From Pseudothioclava nitratireducens (GTDB lineage: Bacteria > Pseudomonadota > Alphaproteobacteria > Rhodobacterales > Rhodobacteraceae): a stretch of DNA of 64,000 bases. The stretch spans positions 124,001-188,000 of the forward strand of contig NZ_JARGDK010000002.1 in NCBI RefSeq assembly GCF_029210495.1, in the 5' to 3' direction. Positions within the stretch are counted from its first letter, which is position 1. Every line of letters starts with the position of its first letter. A program made the translations under genes and the position numbers. Below, in pieces: positions 56,189-63,058 of this stretch. Below the pieces are notes generated by a model, which saw only the letters and a program-made list of their open reading frames with translations, made no database searches and was not told the origin of the DNA.

Positions 56189-56610
56189 CCGCGCCTCCAC
56201 AAGGTCCGGTCCGCGATCTCGACGCTATTGCCCGCCGGATCGCGCAGATAGATCGAACGTGCCCCGTTCGGCCAGTGGAAGTCGGCTTCGATCTTCAGCC
56301 CATTGTCTTTCAAGTGTTTTTCCCAGTCGTTCAAAGTGTTGCTCTCGGCCCCGATACAGACATGCCCCGCGCCAGTAGCCCCATGCGGCGGCACCGGCAA
56401 GGCCGCATCCGGTGCCGGGGGCCGCAGAGTCTCTTGCGCGATGAAGGCGAGGATAACGCCCTCGCCACAGCGGAAAAAGACATGCCGCCCCTCGACCCGG
56501 ACGATTTTCTTCAACCCCAGCACCGCCCCGTAAAACCGCTCGGCCGCGTCGAGGTCATCGACATATATCGCGGCCTCGAGGATACCGGCATGCGGCGGGG
56601 CGTCACTCAT
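56185..56610 (-). CDS. VOC family (glyoxalase/dioxygenase-like) protein
   Basis: 141 residues. LEAAIYVDDLDAAERFYGAV opens a beta-alpha-beta-beta-beta unit; HVCIGAESNTLNDWEKHLKD begins the second, ending in SIYLRDPAGNSVEIADR with the metal-ligand Glu. The family spans isomerases and dioxygenases. Six bases after the hydantoinase stop and coupled to the ATPase gene, so it belongs to the pyrimidine/hydantoin unit; the reaction is unknown. Confidence 0.88.
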   Translation of the reverse strand: MSDAPPHAGILEAAIYVDDLDAAERFYGAVLGLKKIVRVEGRHVFFRCGEGVILAFIAQETLRPPAPDAALPVPPHGATGAGHVCIGAESNTLNDWEKHLKDNGLKIEADFHWPNGARSIYLRDPAGNSVEIADRTLWRRG

Positions 56611-56616
56611 CTCCGC

Positions 56617-58068
56617 TCAGACCCCGCTCGCCGGAATACCCGAACGTTGCACGGGCCGCGGCGCGGTCAGCTCTTTCCAGGTGGAGAGCGCCTTGTTCAC
56701 CGCCTGCCCCGGCGGGCGGGCGACGAATTCACCATGCCCTTCGCGCCCCTTGAAGGCGCCTTCCTCGACCGTCACCACCCCACGAGACAGCGTGTAGCGC
56801 GGCAGACCCGTCACTTCCTTGCCCTCGAAGACGTTGTAGTCAATCGCCGATTGCTGCGTCTTGGCCGAGATCACCTTGGACGCCGCCGGGTCCCAGACCA
56901 CAAGGTCGGCATCCGCCCCCACCAGAACCGCGCCCTTCTTCGGATACATGTTCATGATCTTGGCGATATTGGTCGAGGTCACCGCGACAAACTCGTTCAT
57001 CGTGATCCGCCCCGTGCGCACGCCATAGGTCCAGAGCATCGGCATCCGGTCCTCAAGCCCGCCTGTCCCGTTCGGGATCTTGGTGAAATCGCCGACGCCG
57101 TAGCGCTTTTGATCGGTGGTGAAGGCGCAGTGATCCGTCGCGACGACCGACAGCGTGCCGCCCGAAAGCCCGGCCCAAAGACTGTCCTGATGCAGCTTGT
57201 TGCGGAAGGGCGGCGACATCACGCGCCGCGCGGCATGGTCCCAATCCGCGTTGAAATACTCGCTCTCATCCAGCGTCAGGTGCTGGATCAGCGGCTCGCC
57301 ATAGACCCGCTTGCCCAGCATCCGCGCACGGCGGATCGCCTCATGGGCATCCTCGCAAGAGGTGTGCACCACATAGAGCGGCACGCCGGCCATATCGGCA
57401 ATCATGATCGCGCGGTTGGTGGCCTCCCCCTCGACCTGCGGCGGGCGCGAATAGGCATGAGCCTCGGGGCCGACATTGCCCTCGGCCAGAAACTTGGCGG
57501 ACAGCTCCGCTACCACGTCACCGTTTTCGGCATGCACCAGCGGGATCGCCCCCAGCTCGGCACAGCGCTTGAAGGAGGCGTAAAGCTCATCGTCATTGAC
57601 CATGAGCGCGCCCTTATAGGCCATGAAATGCTTGAACGAGTTGATGCCGCGATCCACGACCTCCTTCATCTCGTCAAAGACCTGCTCCCCCCACCATGTC
57701 ACCGCCATGTGGAAGCTGTAATCGCAATGCGCGCGGGTCGATTTGTTGTCCCACATCTTGAGCGCGTCCATCAGGCCCTGACCGGGCGACGGCAGCGCGA
57801 AGTCGATCACCATCGTGGTGCCGCCCGCCAGCGCCGCGCGGGTGCCGCTTTCGAAATCGTCCGCCGAGTAGGTCCCCATGAAGGGCATCTCGAGATGGGT
57901 ATGCGGGTCGATCCCCCCCGGCATCACATAGCAGCCGGTGGCGTCGAGCACCTCGTCGCCCTTCAACCCCTGCCCGATCTCGATGATCTGTCCGCCCTCG
58001 ATCAGCACATCCGCCTTGTAGGTCAGATCCGCGGTCACGATGGTTCCGTTCTTGATGACTGTGCGCAT
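56617..58068 (-). CDS. hydA: Dihydropyrimidinase / D-hydantoinase
   Basis: 483 residues. Metal ligands: His-x-His in GGIDPHTHLEMPFMG, carboxylated lysine in SFKHFMAYKGALMVND, His in IPLVHAENGDV and VVHTSCEDAHEAI, and Asp in VVATDHCAFTTDQK. It opens dihydrouracil to N-carbamoyl-beta-alanine (or hydantoins). ATG 58068 follows GGAGGAGAG. A short post-gene type hairpin lies between it and the upstream hydrolase gene. Confidence 0.95.
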   Translation of the reverse strand: MRTVIKNGTIVTADLTYKADVLIEGGQIIEIGQGLKGDEVLDATGCYVMPGGIDPHTHLEMPFMGTYSADDFESGTRAALAGGTTMVIDFALPSPGQGLMDALKMWDNKSTRAHCDYSFHMAVTWWGEQVFDEMKEVVDRGINSFKHFMAYKGALMVNDDELYASFKRCAELGAIPLVHAENGDVVAELSAKFLAEGNVGPEAHAYSRPPQVEGEATNRAIMIADMAGVPLYVVHTSCEDAHEAIRRARMLGKRVYGEPLIQHLTLDESEYFNADWDHAARRVMSPPFRNKLHQDSLWAGLSGGTLSVVATDHCAFTTDQKRYGVGDFTKIPNGTGGLEDRMPMLWTYGVRTGRITMNEFVAVTSTNIAKIMNMYPKKGAVLVGADADLVVWDPAASKVISAKTQQSAIDYNVFEGKEVTGLPRYTLSRGVVTVEEGAFKGREGHGEFVARPPGQAVNKALSTWKELTAPRPVQRSGIPASGV

Positions 58069-58093
58069 GAGGGCTCTCCTCCAGTTCGTCTTT

Positions 58094-58140
58094 CACCAGG
58101 CTGAAAATACTCCGGGGTCCGGGGACAGCGCCCCGGACCT
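58094..58140 (-). repeat. Variant post-gene element, copy G (between the N-carbamoyl hydrolase and hydA)
   Basis: On the minus strand GGTCCGGGG-CGCTGT-CCCCGGACC (58116-58124 with 58131-58139), then CCGGAGTATTTTCAGCC and GGTGAAAGACGAA. It shares the GCT-like loop, the TATTT core and the GAAAG tail with other copies. Within the operon it could cause partial termination or protect a transcript end. Confidence 0.65.
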
Positions 58141-58146
58141 GCCGGA

Positions 58147-59397
58147 TCAGCTCACGATTTCCGCCGTTTCCAGCACCGCATGGAACAGCACATCCGTCCC
58201 GGCTGCGGCCCATTCCGGGCTGATCTCCTCGGCCTCGTTATGGCTGAGGCCGCCGACGCAGGGGCACATGACCATGGTCGCGGGCGCGACCTTGGCGGCC
58301 CAGCAGGCATCGTGCCCCGCCCCCGAGATCAGGTCGCGATGGGTATAGCCCAGCCGCTCTGCGGCCGCCCGCACGTTGGAGACAAGCTCCGGCGCGAAGG
58401 TGACCGGATCGAAATGCCCGACCGGTTCGACCGCACAGCCGACGCCCAAAGGCGCGCAAATCTCGGCCGCCTTCGCCTCGATCACCGCGCGCATCCCGTC
58501 GAGCTTGGCCTGATCGGGGGAACGGATATCGACCGTGAACACCACCTTGCCCGGCAGCACGTTGCGCGAATTGGGCGTGAAGGTCACCTGCCCCACGCCG
58601 CCCACGGCATCGGGCTGGTTTTCCATCGCAACCTCTTGCACCATCTCGAAAATCCGCGCCATGGCGAGGCCCGCATTGGTCCGCATCGGCATCGGCGTGG
58701 AGCCGGTATGCGCCTCTTTGCCCGTCAGCGTGAATTCGAGCCACCACAGCCCCTGGCAATGGGTGACCACGCCGATCTCTTTCTCCTCGGCCTCAAGGAT
58801 CGGGCCCTGCTCGATATGCAGCTCGTAATAGGCATGCATCTTGCGCGCGCCGACCTCTTCATCGCCTTTCCAGCCGATGCGGGCCAGCTCGTCGCCAAAG
58901 CGCTTGCCCTCCAGATCCTCACGCCCATAGGCGTAATCGAGCGAATGCACCCCGGCGAACACACCCGAGGCCAGCATCGCGGGCGCAAAGCGCGCGCCCT
59001 CTTCGTTGGTCCAGTTCACCACCACGATCGGGTGCCTGGTCCTGATCCCAAGGTCGTTCATCGAGCGCACGCATTCCAGCGCGCCGAGCACGCCCAGAAC
59101 GCCGTCGTATTTGCCGCCCGTCGGTTGCGTGTCGAGATGTGAGCCGACATAGACCGGCAGCGCATCGGGGTCGCTGCCCTCTCGGCGCATGAACATATTG
59201 CCCATCTGATCGACACCCATGCTCAGGCCCGCATCGTCGCACCATCGCTTGAACAATGCGCGCCCCTCGGCATCTGCATCGGTGAGCGTCTGGCGGTTGT
59301 TCCCGCCCGCGACGCCCGGACCGATCTTGGCCATTTCCATGAGACTGTCCCACAGGCGCGCGGAATTGATACGGAGGTTTTCTCCGGGTGCTGGCAT
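58147..59397 (-). CDS. N-carbamoyl-beta-alanine/L-amino-acid amidohydrolase (HyuC/AmaB/PydC type)
   Basis: 416 residues, M20 peptidase family. Metal motifs VGSHLDTQPTGGKYDGVLG, NWTNEEGARFAPAMLASG, and YELHIEQGPILEAEEKEIGV. It removes the carbamoyl group from N-carbamoyl-beta-alanine, the third step of reductive pyrimidine breakdown. It is the first gene of the minus-strand operon and directly faces two operator palindromes. Confidence 0.9.
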   Translation of the reverse strand: MPAPGENLRINSARLWDSLMEMAKIGPGVAGGNNRQTLTDADAEGRALFKRWCDDAGLSMGVDQMGNMFMRREGSDPDALPVYVGSHLDTQPTGGKYDGVLGVLGALECVRSMNDLGIRTRHPIVVVNWTNEEGARFAPAMLASGVFAGVHSLDYAYGREDLEGKRFGDELARIGWKGDEEVGARKMHAYYELHIEQGPILEAEEKEIGVVTHCQGLWWLEFTLTGKEAHTGSTPMPMRTNAGLAMARIFEMVQEVAMENQPDAVGGVGQVTFTPNSRNVLPGKVVFTVDIRSPDQAKLDGMRAVIEAKAAEICAPLGVGCAVEPVGHFDPVTFAPELVSNVRAAAERLGYTHRDLISGAGHDACWAAKVAPATMVMCPCVGGLSHNEAEEISPEWAAAGTDVLFHAVLETAEIVS

Positions 59398-59453
59398 CTG
59401 GCTTACTCCCTGTCGGCTACGGGGCTTCGGCCCTCTTGCGACGAATCCTTATC

Positions 59454-59467
59454 TGACCGTATGGTCA
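59454..59467. promoter_or_regulatory. RutR-type operator 1
   Basis: TGACCGTATGGTCA, arms TGACC/GGTCA spaced by four bases. Same core as the E. coli RutR consensus TTGACCAnnTGGTCAA. 57 bases upstream of the amidohydrolase start and 60 bases before the divergent TetR gene. Confidence 0.8.
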
Positions 59468-59486
59468 AGGTAAGGGGGCCATGATC

Positions 59487-59500
59487 TGACCATCCGGTCA
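59487..59500. promoter_or_regulatory. RutR-type operator 2
   Basis: TGACCATCCGGTCA, again arms TGACC/GGTCA with four bases between. It lies 33 bases from operator 1 centre to centre (about three helical turns) and 27 bases before the TetR start. Confidence 0.8.
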
Positions 59501-59526
59501 ACAAAAAATCCGACCCGCGAGGTTGA

Positions 59527-60186
59527 ATGAAAGATACACCCGAGGGCGACCGCCCAAAAAATAGGCGACAGTCTTCCGCTACCCGTGCCGAGACCCGGCG
59601 CGCGACCGAGGCCGCGATCCTTCAGGCTGCGGAGACGGTCTTTGCCGAAGCCGGTTTCGGGGGCGCGACGATGCAGCTCATCGCGGATATGGCCGGGCTG
59701 CCAAAAGCCAATCTGCATTACTATTTCGCCACCAAAGAGGCACTTTACCGCGCCGTCGTGGAGCGCATCTTTCAGATCTGGTTACAGGCGGCGGATGTGT
59801 TCGACGCGGCCAGCGGTCCGGCCGAGGGTCTGGGTGCCTATATCGACGCCAAAATGGAAATCTCGCGCCGCTATCCGAACGGCTCCAAGGTCTGGGCCTC
59901 CGAGGTGATGCACGGCGCGCCGGTCATTCAGGACTACCTTGAGACCACCTTGCGCGACTGGACGCGCGGACGCGCCGCCGTGATCCGCCGCTGGATCGCA
60001 GAAGGCAAGATGGCCGATGTGAACCCCGAGCACCTGCTCTATATGCTGTGGGCCAGCACCCAGCATTACGCCGATTTCGGCCACCAGATCGAGGTTCTGA
60101 ACGGTCAACCGCTCAGCGATGCAGATTGGGAAGCAGCCAAACGCAGCGTCAAGGACATCGTTCTGCGCGGGATTGGCGTGCACTGA
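59527..60186 (+). CDS. TetR family regulator of the RutR (YcdC) type, paralogue 1
   Basis: 219 residues. N-terminal helix-turn-helix with GGATMQLIADMAGLPKANLH and YYFATKEALYRAVV; the C-terminal part with EISRRYPNGSKVWASEVMHG and MLWASTQHYADFG matches the RutR C-terminal domain pattern. It is divergent from the pyrimidine operon with two operators between the starts, so it probably regulates that operon and itself. Confidence 0.88.
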   Translation: MKDTPEGDRPKNRRQSSATRAETRRATEAAILQAAETVFAEAGFGGATMQLIADMAGLPKANLHYYFATKEALYRAVVERIFQIWLQAADVFDAASGPAEGLGAYIDAKMEISRRYPNGSKVWASEVMHGAPVIQDYLETTLRDWTRGRAAVIRRWIAEGKMADVNPEHLLYMLWASTQHYADFGHQIEVLNGQPLSDADWEAAKRSVKDIVLRGIGVH

Positions 60187-60206
60187 GGCACCGCCTTGGC
60201 CAGTGA

Positions 60207-60236
60207 AAAGGCCCCGGCGTTGCCACCGGGGCCGAT
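60207..60236 (-). terminator. Terminator between TetR and aminotransferase genes
   Basis: GGCCCCGG (60210-60217) pairs with CCGGGGCC (60226-60233); TTTT follows on the minus strand, serving the aminotransferase gene. It lies six bases past its stop codon. Confidence 0.82.
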
Positions 60237-60239
60237 CTG

Positions 60240-61565
60240 TCAGTCGAGCGTGTCGAGCACTTCTTTGAGCGTGCCGATCAATTGATCGATATGCTCTTTT
60301 TCGATGATGAGCGGCGGGCTCATCGCAATGATATCGCCCGTGGTGCGGATCAGGATGCCCTTCTCATAAGCCTTGAGGAAGGCCGAGAAGGCGCGCTTGG
60401 TCGGCTCGCCCGCGATCGGCTCCAACTCGACCGCGCCGATCAGGCCCTCGTTGCGAATGTCGATCACATGGCGCGTGCCCTTGAGCGAGTGCAGCGCCTC
60501 CTGCCAATAGGGCGCCATCTCGGCAGCGCGCTCGAAGAGGCCCTCTTCGCGGTAGGTGTCGAGCGTCGCAATCCCTGCCGCCGAAGCGATCGGGTTGCCC
60601 GAATAGGTATAGCCGTGGAACAGCTCGATCATGTGCTCCGGTCCGTTCATGAACGCGTCATGCACGTCTTTGGTGCACATCACCGCGCCCATCGGAATCA
60701 CGCCGTTGGTCAGACCCTTGGCGGTGGTCATCAGGTCGGGCGTCACGCCGTAATGCTGCCCCGCAAAGGCCGAACCCAAGCGCCCGAAGCCGGTGATGAC
60801 CTCGTCGAAGATCAACAGGATGCCGTGCTTCTTGGTGATCTCGCGCAGCTTTTGCAGGTAACCCTTGGGCGGCAGCAGAACCCCGGTCGAACCGGCCATC
60901 GGCTCCACGATGACGGCGGCGATGGTTTCGGCGCCATGCAGCGCGACGATGCGCTCAAGGTCGTCAGCCAGATGCGCGCCATGTTCCGGCTGGCCCTTCG
61001 AGAACGCGTTCTGCGCGGGCAGGTGCGTGTGCGGCAGGTGATCGACCCCCGCCAACATCGGCCCGAAAACCTTGCGGTTTGTGACGATGCCGCCGACGGA
61101 GATGCCGCCGAAGTTCACGCCGTGATAACCGCGTTCACGCCCGATCAGTCGGGTCCGCGCCCCATCCCCGCGCGCGCGGTGATAGGCAATGGCGAGTTTG
61201 AGCGCGGTCTCGACCGACTCCGAGCCGGAATTGGTATAGAACACATGCTCCATCCCCTCGGGAGCGATGTCGATCAGCCGGTTCGCCAGTTCGAAGGCGA
61301 TCGGATGGCCCATCTGGAAGGCAGGCGCATAGTCAAGCTCGGCGGCCTGCTTCTGAATGGCTTCGGTGATTTTCGGGCGGCAATGGCCCGCGTTGCAGCA
61401 CCACAGCCCCGCCGTGCCATCGAGCACCTGACGCCCGTCGGACGTGGTGTAGTGCATATCCTTGGCCGCGACGAACATGCGCGGCGATTTCTTGAACTGC
61501 CGGTTCGCCGTGAACGGCATCCAGAATGCATTCAGATCATTCGGCGTTTTGCGATCCAGTGCCAT
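60240..61565 (-). CDS. Omega-amino acid (beta-alanine):pyruvate aminotransferase, class III
   Basis: 441 residues. GFGRLGSAFAGQHYGVTPDL and MTTAKGLTNGVIPMGA hold the PLP-lysine; IVEPMAGSTGVLLPPKGYL and LIFDEVITGFGR are further class III marks. Length and motifs fit beta-alanine:pyruvate transaminases, which would turn beta-alanine into malonate semialdehyde as the last pathway step. A RutR-type operator lies 51 bases before its start. Confidence 0.92.
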   Translation of the reverse strand: MALDRKTPNDLNAFWMPFTANRQFKKSPRMFVAAKDMHYTTSDGRQVLDGTAGLWCCNAGHCRPKITEAIQKQAAELDYAPAFQMGHPIAFELANRLIDIAPEGMEHVFYTNSGSESVETALKLAIAYHRARGDGARTRLIGRERGYHGVNFGGISVGGIVTNRKVFGPMLAGVDHLPHTHLPAQNAFSKGQPEHGAHLADDLERIVALHGAETIAAVIVEPMAGSTGVLLPPKGYLQKLREITKKHGILLIFDEVITGFGRLGSAFAGQHYGVTPDLMTTAKGLTNGVIPMGAVMCTKDVHDAFMNGPEHMIELFHGYTYSGNPIASAAGIATLDTYREEGLFERAAEMAPYWQEALHSLKGTRHVIDIRNEGLIGAVELEPIAGEPTKRAFSAFLKAYEKGILIRTTGDIIAMSPPLIIEKEHIDQLIGTLKEVLDTLD

Positions 61566-61615
61566 CGCACTCTCCCTTCAGACTGGCCCGCGCCACTGCC
61601 GGGACCGATTTTGTT

Positions 61616-61629
61616 TGACCGACCGGTCA
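61616..61629. promoter_or_regulatory. RutR-type operator 3
   Basis: TGACCGACCGGTCA, arms TGACC/GGTCA with four bases between. Lies between the divergent aminotransferase (start 61565) and RutR (start 61760) genes, closer to the former. Confidence 0.8.
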
Positions 61630-61759
61630 GGTTTTATCACGCTACCACAGGGCGGCCCCCAGTCAAGCGAGCCGCCGCACTTGTCGTGCCGGATGGGAAC
61701 GCCCAAGATTGATTGCTGTCAAGCGCTGCGCTATAGGCTGCCGAAACGGGAGTGGGACT

Positions 61760-62404
61760 TTGCAAGAAAACGACATCAAGAACGCCGAAAACGGCACGGA
61801 TGAGCGCCCCCTGACCCGCATTCAGAAACGCAACAGAGAGGCGATCCTCGACGCCGCGCTGGAAGTCTTTTCGGCGCAGGGTTTCCGGGGCGCGACGCTC
61901 GACCAGATCGCGGCTCAGGCGGGCCTGTCGAAACCGAACCTGCTCTATTATTTCCCTTCCAAGGAGGCGATCCATACCGCGCTGCTCAGCGGTCTCATGG
62001 ATATCTGGCTTGCGCCTCTGCATGCGATGAACCCGGATGGCGACCCGCGCGACGAGATCATGACCTATATGCGCCGCAAGCTCGAAATGAGCCGCGAGAT
62101 GCCGCGCGAAAGCCGGCTCTTCGCCAATGAGATCTTGCAGGGCGCGCCGCGCATGATCGAGGGGATCGAGGGCGATCTGAAGACGCTTGTCGACACCAAG
62201 GCTGCCGTGATCCAGCACTGGGTCGATGCCGGGCGATTGGCCCCGGTCGATCCCTATCACCTGATCTTCTCGATCTGGGCCCTCACCCAACATTACGCCG
62301 ATTTCGACGTGCAGGTGCGCGCTGTGCTCGGTCCGGGCCATGACCCCTTCGCCGAGGCAGGCAATTTCCTTGAAATGCTGTTCGGGCGGTTGCTCGCGCC
62401 CTGA
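61760..62404 (+). CDS. rutR: Pyrimidine-responsive regulator RutR (TetR family)
   Basis: 214 residues from TTG 61760, chosen because CGGGAGTGGGA lies before it; another TTG in frame at 61709 lacks a ribosome site. Helix-turn-helix with GATLDQIAAQAGLSKPNLLY and YFPSKEAIHTALLSGLMDIW, then APLHAMNPDGDPRDEIMTYM, EMSREMPRESRLFANEILQG, and ALTQHYADFDVQVRAV. These match E. coli RutR almost step for step. RutR releases DNA when uracil or thymine binds. Confidence 0.93.
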   Translation: MQENDIKNAENGTDERPLTRIQKRNREAILDAALEVFSAQGFRGATLDQIAAQAGLSKPNLLYYFPSKEAIHTALLSGLMDIWLAPLHAMNPDGDPRDEIMTYMRRKLEMSREMPRESRLFANEILQGAPRMIEGIEGDLKTLVDTKAAVIQHWVDAGRLAPVDPYHLIFSIWALTQHYADFDVQVRAVLGPGHDPFAEAGNFLEMLFGRLLAP

Positions 62405-62509
62405 ACGCGGCGTTAACCCAGACTTTGGAAAGCCGGCGATCTTCACCTTTGATTCACCCCTCAGCGGCAGAATCGCTGACGTGGGGGTGTTTTGTGCAAG
62501 GAGTAGGGG

Positions 62510-63043
62510 ATGGACCGGATTGCTGGGCTGATGCCCCAGATCGGTTGGTCGCCGCTGACACTACCGGCGACACCGAAGAAAGCGCCTGCCAGTACGGTGG
62601 AGCCTGCGGGACAATCCGCGAAAAATCAGGCCGGGCTGGGGGCTGAAATCGACACGCGGACGCCGCAGGATCACGCGCAGGCCGCGCGGGAGGTGGCGGC
62701 GCGCCTTGGGTCCGGAGCGGGCGGGCAAGCGGACGCAAAGTCCCCCGCGCCCGACCCGGATGCACCGACCGGGCCGCCGCCGACCTTCGAGATGACGCAG
62801 CTTCAAGCGGAGGCGGCGCGCCGCAAGGCTGGACCGGTCGCAGCAGAGCCGCGCGTCAAGGATGAAGCGAACGATACGGCGCCACAGGCGGATAAGACGA
62901 CCGAAGGCGCTGACACGGACCCGATCACAGAGGCGCGTATCGAGGCAAGGGCAGAGACATTGCCTGCGCCCAAGCCAGCCCCCGGCAGGGACTGGCCCGC
63001 GCTCGACGCGCCCGAACCACATCAGGTGGATGTGACGCGCTAG
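62510..63043 (+). CDS. Proline/alanine-rich protein of unknown function
   Basis: 177 residues, no signal peptide or membrane segment, almost entirely low complexity (P, A, E, D, T), so probably disordered. A short ordered patch may be PTFEMTQLQAEAARRKAG. RBS AAGGAGTAGGGG precedes ATG 62510. It sits between rutR and preA but is not obviously tied to them. It converges with preA, 15 bases between stops. Confidence 0.65.
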   Translation: MDRIAGLMPQIGWSPLTLPATPKKAPASTVEPAGQSAKNQAGLGAEIDTRTPQDHAQAAREVAARLGSGAGGQADAKSPAPDPDAPTGPPPTFEMTQLQAEAARRKAGPVAAEPRVKDEANDTAPQADKTTEGADTDPITEARIEARAETLPAPKPAPGRDWPALDAPEPHQVDVTR

Positions 63044-63058
63044 CCGCGCGTCACACCG

